Below are positions 5,671-12,386 of a DNA stretch of 17,508 nt, one piece after another. Each line of letters opens with the position of its first letter. Positions within the stretch are counted from its first letter, which is position 1. Where the stretch lies: positions 1 to 17,508 of the forward strand of contig DAISJD010000059.1 of the NCBI GenBank assembly GCA_036821645.1, in the 5' to 3' direction. A program made the translations under genes and the position numbers. The notes under the pieces are model-generated. The model ran no database searches and had not been told where the DNA came from. It saw only the letters and a program-made list of their open reading frames with translations. The DNA is from DAISJD01 sp036821645. GTDB taxonomy: Bacteria > Pseudomonadota > Alphaproteobacteria > ATCC43930 > CGMCC-115725.

Positions 5671-7026
5671 TCAGCTTTCTGGCGTGTTGGAACGGGCGAC
5701 GAACCGTTCAAGCCAATGAATATCGTAATTGCCGGTGATGAAATCTTCCTCAAGCATCAGGCGTTGATGCAGCGGAATATTGGTTTCGATCCCGGAAATG
5801 ACATATTCGTGCAAGGCACGGCGCAGACGCATGATGCAATCCAACCGATCCTTACCCTTCACCACCAATTTCGAGACGAGACTGTCATATTGGCTCGGCA
5901 CCGTATAGCCTTGATAGAGGGCCGAATCGATGCGCACGCCATAGCCGCCGGGCGCATGATAAGCCGTCACCTTACCCGGTGACGGCCTGAACGTATCGGG
6001 ATTTTCGGCATTGATCCGGCATTCGATCGCATGGCCGGTGAGGGTGATCGCCGATTGGTCGTAACCAAGGGCCTCGCCCGACGCGATGCGGATCTGTTCC
6101 TGGACCAGATCGATGCCGGAAATCATTTCCGACACGGGATGTTCGACCTGGATGCGGGTATTCATTTCGATGAAGGCGAAATGACCGTCCTGATACAGAA
6201 ATTCAAGGGTGCCGGCCCCGCGATAGCGCAGTTTCTTCATGGCCGCCACGGCCCGCTCGCCGATCGAGGCCCGTTCGGCGGGGGTGAGAATGGGAGACGG
6301 CGCTTCTTCGAGAATTTTTTGGTGGGAGCGTTGCAGGGAACAGTCCCGCTCGCCGAGATGGACGCATTCGCCTTGGCCATCGCCCAGAATCTGCATTTCG
6401 ATATGGCGCGGCCGGTCGAGATAGCGTTCAAAATAGACTTCTTCGTTGCCGAAGAACGCCTTTGCTTCGGCCTGAGCCAGAGGGATTTGCTGACGCAATT
6501 CCTCGGCACTGCGGGCGACCTTCATGCCGCGCCCACCGCCGCCGCCCGATGCCTTGACCAGAACAGGATAACCGATCTCGTCGGCGCGGGCGACCGCCGC
6601 CTCGATATCGCCGATCGCCCCGTCGGATCCCGGCACGATGGGTAGGCCCAATTCGGTGGCGACGCGCTTGGCGATGACCTTATCGCCCATCATCCGAATA
6701 TGGTCGGGTGTGGGGCCGATGAAGGTCAAGCCATGTTCTTCCACCATACTGGCGAAATTGGCATTTTCCGACAAAAAGCCCAAACCCGGATGAATGGCGT
6801 CGGCACCGGTGATCGATGCTGCGGTCAGGATTGCCGGAATATTGAGATAGCTGTCCCGCACGGAAGCGGGGCCGATGCACACGCTTTCGTCGGCTAGGCG
6901 GACATGCATGGCATGGGCGTCGGCTGTTGAATGAACGGCGACCGTGTGGATGCCCATCTCGCGGCAGGCCCGCAGGATGCGGAGCGCGATCTCGCCGCGA
7001 TTGGCAATCAAAACCTTTTCGATCAT
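5671..7026 (-). CDS. accC: Acetyl-CoA carboxylase, biotin carboxylase subunit
   Basis: This 451-residue ATP-grasp enzyme carboxylates the biotin on AccB using ATP and bicarbonate, the first half-reaction of acetyl-CoA carboxylase in fatty acid synthesis. The N-terminal domain starts 'MIEKVLIANRGEIALRILRA'. The glycine-rich ATP loop 'KASGGGGGRGMKVA' is near residues 158-171, 'HLGERDCSLQRSHQK' follows, and the catalytic segment 'MNTRIQVEHP' carries Arg291 and Glu295. All expected motifs are present and the length matches the free-standing AccC subunit, not an acyl-CoA carboxylase alpha chain with fused BCCP. It starts 13 bases after the accB stop, so the two are in one operon. Confidence 0.97.
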   Translation of the reverse strand: MIEKVLIANRGEIALRILRACREMGIHTVAVHSTADAHAMHVRLADESVCIGPASVRDSYLNIPAILTAASITGADAIHPGLGFLSENANFASMVEEHGLTFIGPTPDHIRMMGDKVIAKRVATELGLPIVPGSDGAIGDIEAAVARADEIGYPVLVKASGGGGGRGMKVARSAEELRQQIPLAQAEAKAFFGNEEVYFERYLDRPRHIEMQILGDGQGECVHLGERDCSLQRSHQKILEEAPSPILTPAERASIGERAVAAMKKLRYRGAGTLEFLYQDGHFAFIEMNTRIQVEHPVSEMISGIDLVQEQIRIASGEALGYDQSAITLTGHAIECRINAENPDTFRPSPGKVTAYHAPGGYGVRIDSALYQGYTVPSQYDSLVSKLVVKGKDRLDCIMRLRRALHEYVISGIETNIPLHQRLMLEEDFITGNYDIHWLERFVARSNTPES

Positions 7027-7039
7027 GATCTGGGTATGC

Positions 7040-7492
7040 CTATTCGATCACGGCGACGACTTGCCCGAATTCGACGGGTGCACCGTCGGAAACGAGGAGT
7101 CTGGAGAGTTTTCCACCCCGGTCCGCCTTGATTTGGTTCATGACTTTCATGGCCTCGATGATGAGGATGGTCTGACCGGCGCTGACCGTGTCGCCAACCC
7201 GCACGAAGGGGGCAGCCCCAGGTTGCGGGGCGAGATAGGCCGTCCCGACCATCGGGGATTTGACGGCACCCGGATGGGCACCGAGATCGTCGACCGCAGG
7301 GGCGGCGGGGGCGGCGGGGGCGGCAGGTCCAGGCCCTGATCCACCCGATATCATCTGAACCGGAGCGGGATTGCGTACGACACGAATGCGGCGATCGCCG
7401 ACGGCATATTCGATTTCCGTCAATTTCGTATCATCGAGGATGCCTGCGAGGGTGCGAATGATCTCACTGTCAAAGTCGGTCGATTGGGTCAT
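7040..7492 (-). CDS. accB: Acetyl-CoA carboxylase, biotin carboxyl carrier protein
   Basis: This 150-residue protein has the AccB layout: an N-terminal helical region (about residues 1-45), an Ala/Pro/Gly linker with repeated A-A-P units (about 48-68), and a C-terminal biotinyl domain with the motif 'IIEAMKVMNQI'. Lys116 of that motif is the biotin attachment site, and the partner site 'VKSPMVGTAYL' opens the domain. It carries carboxybiotin between AccC and the AccAD transferase. It lies 26 bases after aroQ and 13 bases before accC on the minus strand, consistent with an aroQ-accB-accC operon as found in many proteobacteria. Confidence 0.97.
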   Translation of the reverse strand: MTQSTDFDSEIIRTLAGILDDTKLTEIEYAVGDRRIRVVRNPAPVQMISGGSGPGPAAPAAPAAPAVDDLGAHPGAVKSPMVGTAYLAPQPGAAPFVRVGDTVSAGQTILIIEAMKVMNQIKADRGGKLSRLLVSDGAPVEFGQVVAVIE

Positions 7493-7518
7493 AATGCTGT
7501 AATACTCATCCCATGGTT

Positions 7519-8022
7519 TTATGTGTGGTGCCGGTATTCGGGGCGGCCTTCGGTTCGGCGGACGAGGCGGGCGATGGCTTCCAGAGCGAGGGTATAACCA
7601 TGCCCGCCCAAACCGACGATGACCCCCTGGGCAATGCCGGATATATAGGAATGGTGCCGAAACGCTTCGCGTCGGTGGATATTGCTGAGATGGACTTCGA
7701 TCACGGGCAATGAGACGGCGCTCAAAGCATCGCGGAGCGCGATCGAGGTATGGGTGTAGGCGGCGGCGTTGATAATGATGCCCTCGGCCGTACCCCGTGC
7801 CGCCTGGACCCAGTCGATCAGAGCACCTTCATGATTGGATTGATGAAACGTGACGGTAAGACCGAGAATGGTCGCAGCGGCGTGGCACGCGGCCTCAATA
7901 TCGGCAAGGGATTCGCGACCATAGATCTCAGGCTCGCGCGTGCCGAGTAAGTTGAGATTTGGACCATTCAAGACCAGGATATGCGGTGCCGCATCCCTAT
8001 TCTGTGTGGTATGGTCAGCCAA
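7519..8022 (-). CDS. aroQ: Type II 3-dehydroquinate dehydratase
   Basis: This 167-residue protein dehydrates 3-dehydroquinate to 3-dehydroshikimate in the shikimate pathway. It has the type II signatures 'ILVLNGPNLNLLGTREPEIYG' (mobile lid with Arg and Tyr), 'FHQSNHEGALIDWVQ', 'IIINAAAYTHTSIALRDAL' and 'VIEVHLSNIHRREAFRHHS' with the catalytic His. The start is TTG at 8022: an in-frame TGA lies seven codons upstream and no ATG or GTG occurs before the first conserved motif. ACGGGGT, 6 bases before the TTG, serves as ribosome site and is also one arm of an inverted repeat. It is the first gene of the aroQ-accB-accC unit. Confidence 0.96.
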   Translation of the reverse strand: MADHTTQNRDAAPHILVLNGPNLNLLGTREPEIYGRESLADIEAACHAAATILGLTVTFHQSNHEGALIDWVQAARGTAEGIIINAAAYTHTSIALRDALSAVSLPVIEVHLSNIHRREAFRHHSYISGIAQGVIVGLGGHGYTLALEAIARLVRRTEGRPEYRHHT

Positions 8023-8028
8023 AGCGAT

Positions 8029-8069
8029 ACCCCGTTGCGATCACGACCATTCCTATCGTGTGACGGGGT
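8029..8069 (-). promoter_or_regulatory. Nested inverted repeat covering the aroQ ribosome site and -10 region
   Basis: The outer arms are ACCCCGT (8029-8035) and ACGGGGT (8063-8069); the inner arms are CACGA (8042-8046) and TCGTG (8056-8060). In the aroQ transcript sense, the arm next to the start codon is the probable Shine-Dalgarno sequence, and the distal arm touches the proposed -10 hexamer. It could be an operator dyad, or an RNA hairpin if transcription begins further upstream. Seen in sequence; the role is inferred. Confidence 0.45.
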
Positions 8070-8095
8070 TATAGCACGCCCATCCATTACCACAA
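8068..8095 (-). promoter_or_regulatory. Candidate extended -10 promoter for aroQ-accB-accC
   Basis: On the minus strand, TATAAC (8073-8068) is preceded by TGC, giving an extended -10 (TGnTATAAC). A weak -35, TTGTGG (8095-8090), lies 16 bases upstream. The predicted start near 8061 leaves a leader of about 40 bases to the TTG start codon. This is a pattern match only. Confidence 0.45.
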
Positions 8096-8146
8096 GCATG
8101 GGCGATGCACAAAAGCGCAATAAACGTGAAAAACGCCCCTCGTCCA

Positions 8147-8695
8147 TCAGAATCCGGTCGGCAAGATCGGTTCCGATTTTTGATTTTTGGTAAAGGTGAG
8201 GGCGCTGATGTCTAAAAGACGCATCACCCGATCAAGATCGGCCCGATCCTGGGCGCTCAAGGGGGCGAGCAAGCGCTGTTCGATATCGAGCGCCAAGGGC
8301 GCGATCTCGCCGTGAACGGCGCGCCCTTTTTCCGACAGACGCAGGATCGTGCGGCGTCGGTCGGCATTGTCCGTGTCCCGATCGAGATAGCCTGATTCGA
8401 GCATGCGATGCACCGCGCGGCTGACACGCACCTTATCCATGGCACTGCGTTCGGCCACTTCATTGGCCGAGAGCGGGCCGAACCGTCCCAGAACCGCCAT
8501 CAGACGCCATTCGGGGATGGTAAGACCGAAGCGACGCGAATAAACCCGTGCGATGGCATTGGAAACCCGGTTGGACAGAACCGACAGCCGATAGGGCAGG
8601 AAGGCTTCTAGGGCGAGGCGGTCGCGCTCTCCCAAACTGTCGCCGGTCGGTGTTGACGGTTCGGAGATGGGTGAAGAGGGTGCCTCGGTCGTCAT
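8147..8695 (-). CDS. MarR-family transcriptional regulator
   Basis: This 182-residue protein starts at ATG 8695. A longer reading from ATG 8785 adds 30 residues, but that extension begins inside an AT-rich, dyad-containing region that looks like promoter DNA, so the shorter start is preferred. After a Ser/Pro/Thr-rich leader of about 20 residues comes the winged helix-turn-helix: 'LTIPEWRLMAVLGRFGPLSANEVA', recognition helix 'SAMDKVRVSRAVHRMLESG', and wing 'RDTDNADRRRTILRLSEKG', all standard for MarR proteins. Such proteins bind palindromic operators as dimers and are usually released by small, often aromatic, ligands. Proximity to hpd and maiA makes a role in tyrosine or homogentisate catabolism plausible but unproven. 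Confidence 0.9.
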   Translation of the reverse strand: MTTEAPSSPISEPSTPTGDSLGERDRLALEAFLPYRLSVLSNRVSNAIARVYSRRFGLTIPEWRLMAVLGRFGPLSANEVAERSAMDKVRVSRAVHRMLESGYLDRDTDNADRRRTILRLSEKGRAVHGEIAPLALDIEQRLLAPLSAQDRADLDRVMRLLDISALTFTKNQKSEPILPTGF

Positions 8696-8767
8696 GATGG
8701 GGCCTATCCGGTCTTTCCCGCGACAGGGTGCCAGAGGCGCGCCAAGCGGGAGATTTATGATTTTATT

Positions 8768-8795
8768 ACCGATATTTTCTGACAAAATAACCGAT
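8768..8795. promoter_or_regulatory. Candidate MarR operator/promoter region
   Basis: A 17-bp dyad TATTTT-CTGAC-AAAATA (8773-8789) sits in an AT-rich patch upstream of the preferred marR start. It is flanked by two direct copies of ACCGAT (8768-8773 and 8790-8795) spaced 22 bases apart, about two helical turns. Size and position fit an autoregulatory MarR operator. Inference only. Confidence 0.4.
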
Positions 8796-8819
8796 TATTC
8801 CAAAAATAAAAGAAAAAGA

Positions 8820-9317
8820 TCAGTCCTTCTGCGCAAGAGGCCGTTCCCAAAGGAAAAGCGGACCATCGTCGCCGGTTCTTGCTGCCGGACGATGGAATCC
8901 GTGATGGACGAGCACCTTGGCCGAGGCGACATTGTCTTGTTCGGTTTGTGCCGTCACGGTTGTGAGGAGGGGGATCAAAGCCGCCTCGTCCAACAGAAGA
9001 CCGACCGCAGCAGTGGCATATCCGCGATTGCGGTGCAATGTTAGGATGCCGTACCCGATTTCGACGCGCCCCTCGATCGGCGGTCCTTTAAAGCTGCACA
9101 GGCCGACGATCGTGCGGTCGTCCAAGATCATAAACAGGCCCGACCGCCCGGTTGCCGCAGAAAACCGCAGGGCCGCCCCGAAAAGCCAGCGCAAGATGGC
9201 GGGTTCTTCGAGCGGGTCCGATGGGGCGATCAGTGCTGCACACGCGGCGGGGACCGGGGCCTCATGCAGCAGCCAAGCAAGAATGGCAGTGTCGATCGCC
9301 CAGAGCCTAACCGCCAT
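8820..9317 (-). CDS. GNAT-family N-acetyltransferase
   Basis: This 165-residue protein has the GNAT layout of the RimJ/RimL-like (Acetyltransf_3) group: an N-terminal helical part, strands 'FMILDDRTIVGLCSFKG', then 'GRVEIGYGILTLHRNRGYATAAVGLLL' with the acetyl-CoA pyrophosphate loop R-N-R-G-Y-A at residues 96-101, and 'TVTAQTEQDNVASAKVLVHHGFH' with the family-typical Asn/Ala/Ser segment. It should use acetyl-CoA to acetylate a protein N-terminus or a small amine; the substrate cannot be told. It is divergent from hpd across 99 bases and lies upstream of marR on the same strand. Cytoplasmic. Confidence 0.88.
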   Translation of the reverse strand: MAVRLWAIDTAILAWLLHEAPVPAACAALIAPSDPLEEPAILRWLFGAALRFSAATGRSGLFMILDDRTIVGLCSFKGPPIEGRVEIGYGILTLHRNRGYATAAVGLLLDEAALIPLLTTVTAQTEQDNVASAKVLVHHGFHRPAARTGDDGPLFLWERPLAQKD

Positions 9318-9347
9318 TGGTCTTATCCCCTATGCCGTCTTGATGTG

Positions 9348-9385
9348 CGTTTTTACTGGTAAACGGTTTCATTTGCAACTATTAT
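9348..9385 (+). promoter_or_regulatory. Candidate hpd promoter with overlapping palindromes
   Basis: A -10-like TATTAT (9380-9385) lies 31 bases before the hpd start. Upstream there are overlapping dyads: CGTTT/AAACG (9348-9352 and 9361-9365), TTTAC-TG-GTAAA (9352-9363) and AAAC-G-GTTT (9361-9369). They occupy the position of a -35 element or an operator; no good -35 hexamer is seen, which would fit an activator- or repressor-controlled promoter. Confidence 0.4.
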
Positions 9386-9416
9386 CCCCGCTTATTCTTT
9401 TTGGCTGAGGGTGATC

Positions 9417-10508
9417 ATGGCACAGGCGGCAATGCAGCAACGGGTGGATTTGTGGGATAATCCGGTGGGAACCGACGGGTTTGAATTCATCGAGTTCACG
9501 GCACCCGATCCCGCGATGTTGGGGGCTTTGTTCGAACAATTGGGCTTCGTCAAAATTGCCCGGCACCGCTCCAAGGCTGTGTTTCTTTATCGTCAAGGCG
9601 ATATTAATTTCATTTTGAACGAGGAAAAGGCGGGTCATCCGCAGCATTTTCGCGAGGGTCACGGGCCGTCGATCTGTGCCATGGCGTTTCGGGTTGCCGA
9701 TGCGGCGGCGGCACTTGCCCGCTCGGTCGCGCTTGGGGCGAAATCGGTTACGGGAGCGGCGGGGCCAGGCGAGTTGACGATTCCGGCCATTGAAGGCATC
9801 GGCGGCAGTCTCCTTTATTTCGTCGATCGCTACGGCGATAAAGGCAGCATCTACGACGTCGATTTCGAAGCCTTGCCGGGTGTCGATCAGCATCCGGTCG
9901 GCGTCGGTCTGACGCTGATCGACCATCTTACCCACAATGTGTTCCAAGGGAAAATGGAAGAATGGGCCGATTTTTATACAAGGCTCTTCAATTTCCGTCA
10001 GATCCGGTATTTCGATATCGAAGGCAAGTTGACCGGCTTGAAATCGAAGGCCATGACGAGTCCCGATGGCAAGATCCGGATTCCGATCAATGAAAGCTCC
10101 GACGATAAGAGTCAGATCGTGGAATATCTCGAGGCGTATCGCGGCGAAGGTATCCAGCATGTCGCCCTTGGCACCCACGATATCTATACCACGGTCGAAG
10201 CCCTGCGCGACCGGTCGGTGCGATTCCTCCACACGCCCGACAGCTATTACGATTTGGTCGACAAGCGGTTGCCCGGTCATGGCGAAGATGTGCCGCGCCT
10301 TTGTGCCAACAAGATCCAAATCGACGGGGCACCGGGTGAGACCGGGGGGCGGTTGCTTCAGATTTTCACCGAAACCGTGATTGGCCCGATCTTCTTCGAA
10401 ATCATTCAGCGCAAGGGCGATGAAGGGTTCGGCGAGGGCAATTTCAAGGCCCTGTTCGAGGCGATGGAACTGGACCAGATCCGGCGCGGCGTCTTGAAGG
10501 ATGCATGA
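9417..10508 (+). CDS. hpd: 4-hydroxyphenylpyruvate dioxygenase
   Basis: This 363-residue non-haem iron enzyme converts 4-hydroxyphenylpyruvate to homogentisate in tyrosine breakdown. ATG 9417 is chosen over GTG 9411 because GAGGG at 9406-9410 is correctly spaced for it. Two vicinal-oxygen-chelate domains are present. The iron ligands of the C-terminal domain are His170 ('IDHLTHNVF'), His248 ('GIQHVALGT') and Glu328 ('IFFEIIQR'). The family segments 'IPINE', 'GRLLQIFTETVIGPIFFE' and the closing 'GFGEGNFKALFEAME' are intact. It is followed by maiA on the same strand, but homogentisate dioxygenase is absent from this window. Upstream dyads suggest regulated transcription. Confidence 0.97.
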   Translation: MAQAAMQQRVDLWDNPVGTDGFEFIEFTAPDPAMLGALFEQLGFVKIARHRSKAVFLYRQGDINFILNEEKAGHPQHFREGHGPSICAMAFRVADAAAALARSVALGAKSVTGAAGPGELTIPAIEGIGGSLLYFVDRYGDKGSIYDVDFEALPGVDQHPVGVGLTLIDHLTHNVFQGKMEEWADFYTRLFNFRQIRYFDIEGKLTGLKSKAMTSPDGKIRIPINESSDDKSQIVEYLEAYRGEGIQHVALGTHDIYTTVEALRDRSVRFLHTPDSYYDLVDKRLPGHGEDVPRLCANKIQIDGAPGETGGRLLQIFTETVIGPIFFEIIQRKGDEGFGEGNFKALFEAMELDQIRRGVLKDA

Positions 10509-10518
10509 CGGGCTTCAT

Positions 10519-10552
10519 CCCTGCCGGGCGGCGGTGTCGCCGCCCGGCAGGG
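10519..10552 (+). terminator. Strong GC hairpin after hpd
   Basis: The arms at 10519-10533 (CCCTGCCGGGCGGCG) and 10538-10552 pair perfectly over 15 bases with a GTGT loop, starting 11 bases after the hpd stop. No U-tract follows directly; TTTTT occurs only about 18 bases later. It may be a partial terminator or an mRNA-stabilising 3' hairpin that uncouples hpd and maiA levels. Confidence 0.65.
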
Positions 10553-10626
10553 GGTGGAAAAGTCCCGCCTTTTTCGTGTGACGCTGATAGGGTGGCGCGC
10601 ATTATCGGCTTTCGTGCGAGGACCTG

Positions 10627-11265
10627 ATGAAACTGCATGATTATTTTCGCTCGTCAGCGGCATTTCGCGTCCGCATCGCCCTCAATCTGAAAAAGATCGG
10701 GTACGAGAGTATTGCCCATAAACTGTTGGACAACGAGCAACGGGCCCCGGACTATCTGGCGCTCAATCCCCAAGGACTGGTGCCAGCCTTGGAAGATGAG
10801 GGCGACGTGTTGATCCAATCCATGGCGATCGTCGAATATTTGGATGAAACCCACCCCAATCCACCCTTCCTGCCGGGTCATCCGGGCGACCGGGCGCGGG
10901 TGCGGGGATTGGCCCAGATCATTGCCGCCGATACCCATCCGCTTGGCAATCTGAGGGTCTTGCAGTATCTGCGCGGTCCTTTGGCCCAGCCGGAAGAGGC
11001 GGTTCAGACCTGGATCCGTCATTGGATCGGCGAAGGGTTCGATGCGGTCGAAGCCCTCTTGGTCGACGATGACCGCACGGGCCGGTTTTGTCACGGCGAC
11101 ACGCCCGGATTGGCCGATATCGCTTTGGTGCCCCAGGTGGTGAGTGCGATCCGCTTCAAGGTCGATCTCGACCCCTATCCGACGATCCGGCGGATTTACG
11201 AGACCTGCCTTGCCCTGCCCGCGGTCGAGCGTGCCTTGCCGCAGCATCAACCCGACGCCTTTTAG
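10627..11265 (+). CDS. maiA: Maleylacetoacetate isomerase (zeta-class glutathione transferase)
   Basis: This 212-residue GST-fold protein isomerises 4-maleylacetoacetate to fumarylacetoacetate with glutathione as cofactor, the step after homogentisate dioxygenase. The N-terminal thioredoxin-like domain begins 'MKLHDYFRSSAAFRVRIALNL', with the zeta-class Ser-Ser-x-x-x-Arg glutathione site at residues 9-14. 'NPQGLVPALEDEGDVLIQSMAIVEYLDE' then provides the cis-Pro and gamma-Glu binding segment. The helical C-terminal domain contains 'GDTPGLADIALVPQV'. Length is normal. The start has a strong GAGG site at 10617-10620. It is 118 bases after hpd, across the GC hairpin, and shares a bidirectional terminator with the opposing dsbA-like gene. 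Confidence 0.93.
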   Translation: MKLHDYFRSSAAFRVRIALNLKKIGYESIAHKLLDNEQRAPDYLALNPQGLVPALEDEGDVLIQSMAIVEYLDETHPNPPFLPGHPGDRARVRGLAQIIAADTHPLGNLRVLQYLRGPLAQPEEAVQTWIRHWIGEGFDAVEALLVDDDRTGRFCHGDTPGLADIALVPQVVSAIRFKVDLDPYPTIRRIYETCLALPAVERALPQHQPDAF

Positions 11266-11280
11266 ACGCGACCAAAACGT

Positions 11281-11331
11281 CCAATAAAAAACCCCGGCCC
11301 CGCTCTCAAGGGGGCCGGGGTTTTTTATTGG
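11281..11331. terminator. Bidirectional intrinsic terminator between maiA and the DsbA-like gene
   Basis: The arms at 11281-11301 and 11311-11331 form a 21-bp perfect stem with a 9-base loop. The core is CCCCGGCCCC/GGGGCCGGGG, flanked by A6 on the left and T6 on the right, so either strand yields a GC stem followed by a U-tract. It lies between two convergent stops (11265 and 11350). Confidence 0.95.
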
Positions 11332-11349
11332 GGTGTTACCCGCTCGATC

Positions 11350-12117
11350 TCAGCCCGGCTTGCGGGCGGTTGCGATCATGGCATCCAATTGTTCGGGCGA
11401 GACGAGACCGGGGGCAATTTGCTTGCCGACGAAGAAGGCGGGGGTGCCGTTGACGCCGAGTTTTTTGGCCAAGGCGTAATTGTTTTTCAAGATGAGATCG
11501 ATTTCAGGGGCATTCATCTCTTTTTTGACCATTGCGGGATCGAGACCGGCCGACTTTGCGACTTCAAGGGCGCTGTCCAGCGTGACTTTTCCCTTCATGC
11601 CCAACATGGCCGTATGGACTTGGGCATATTTATGATGGCGTTCGGCCACCAGGGCGACGCGGGCGGCGGCGACGGACTCATCGCCCAACACGGGCAATTC
11701 CTTATAGACGATGCGGATTTTATTGTCCTTTTGGATCAGGTTTTCCATCGTCGCGGCAACCCCCTTGCAATAGGGACAGCGATAATCGAAAAACTCGACC
11801 AAGGTCACGTCGCCCTTTGGGTTGCCCAGAACGGGGGAGGTGGGGTCCTGTTCCAATTCTTCGCGGAACTCGTCGATCTTGGATTGCTTGGCTTCGAGTT
11901 CTTCGGCCTTTTCCATTTCCTCGGCATGTTGCAAAGCCTCGATCATGACTTTTGGGTTCTTCACGATATAGTCATGGATCATCCGGTTGAGGGCTTCGGT
12001 CTGTTCCGGGCTGAACGCGGCAGCGGGTGCCGGGTCGGCCGCCAAGGAGCGCGACACCGGCACGGCGGCAAGCGCGATGGCTGCAACGGAAAGGCCGAGG
12101 AGAAAAGAAAAACGCAT
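11350..12117 (-). CDS. Exported DsbA-family thiol-disulfide oxidoreductase
   Basis: This 255-residue protein starts at ATG 12117; longer in-frame starts upstream only add non-signal sequence. A signal peptide ('MRFSFLLGLSVAAIALAAVP', cleaved after about Ala-Ala) exports it. A charged helical segment follows at about residues 60-100, rich in Glu and Lys, as in Com1/BdbD-like DsbA proteins. The thioredoxin-fold active site is 'YRCPYCKG' with Cys114 and Cys117, and the cis-Pro loop is 'NGTPAFF' with Pro226. It should oxidise or isomerise disulfides in periplasmic proteins. Its neighbour upstream on the same strand is a BepA-like protease, which fits an envelope folding and quality-control grouping. 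No dsbB is in the window. Confidence 0.9.
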   Translation of the reverse strand: MRFSFLLGLSVAAIALAAVPVSRSLAADPAPAAAFSPEQTEALNRMIHDYIVKNPKVMIEALQHAEEMEKAEELEAKQSKIDEFREELEQDPTSPVLGNPKGDVTLVEFFDYRCPYCKGVAATMENLIQKDNKIRIVYKELPVLGDESVAAARVALVAERHHKYAQVHTAMLGMKGKVTLDSALEVAKSAGLDPAMVKKEMNAPEIDLILKNNYALAKKLGVNGTPAFFVGKQIAPGLVSPEQLDAMIATARKPG

Positions 12118-12222
12118 CGCGTACTCGCTTGTTCGTGAAGATGAGGGGCGGATGTCGACCGCGGCTGGGGCAGAATAGGATAAAGAAGCGAAAAACCGTA
12201 GGGGAAAACCAACCAATGCCGG

Positions 12223-12258
12223 TTTTCTAAGGTATCTTGTTTCCTAAGGTATCTTAGG
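12223..12258. repeat. Two direct repeats, the second within a palindrome, upstream of the DsbA-like gene
   Basis: CTAAGGTATCTT occurs at 12227-12238 and again at 12244-12255, a 17-base period. The second copy sits in a perfect dyad CCTAAG-GTAT-CTTAGG (12243-12258); the first is a degraded version. The element lies about 110-140 bases upstream of the dsbA-like start and may be a tandem operator. Confidence 0.55.
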
Positions 12259-12354
12259 CGTCTTTGCCATGAAACGGCACAACGATAGGCGCGCCGCCGA
12301 CCGCCCGCAAGTTACAGGTTTTTAAGACGAGGCGCTCATCGGTCGGTCACGGGG

Positions 12355-12376
12355 AGGTGATGGCGAGGTCATGGCG
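12355..12376 (+). repeat. 11-bp tandem duplication downstream of the M48 gene
   Basis: AGGTGATGGCG (12355-12365) is followed by AGGTCATGGCG (12366-12376), matching at 10 of 11 positions, just past the 3' end of the minus-strand peptidase gene. It looks like a slippage duplication. No function is suggested. Confidence 0.6.
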
Positions 12377-12386
12377 AGGGGCGGGC

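Noticed and set aside
5652..5672. GATGCC/GGCATC hairpin at the accC stop as terminator
   Set aside because: Only 6 bp with a 9-base loop and no U-tract on the minus strand; it overlaps the stop codon and includes a chance CGGATCCG palindrome.
7260..7350. GGC/GCC-rich repeat in accB as a regulatory repeat
   Set aside because: It encodes the Ala/Pro-rich flexible linker normal for biotin carboxyl carrier proteins.
8023..8056. Eleven-codon leader peptide (MVVIATGYRFG) overlapping the aroQ start
   Set aside because: The only purine-rich sequence is 2 bases from its ATG, too close to act as a ribosome site, and the peptide is not enriched in aromatic residues as an attenuator would need.
9369..10319. 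Minus-strand open frame of 316 codons opposite hpd
   Set aside because: It lies within the confidently identified dioxygenase gene and has no domain features; a mirror of GC-rich codon use.
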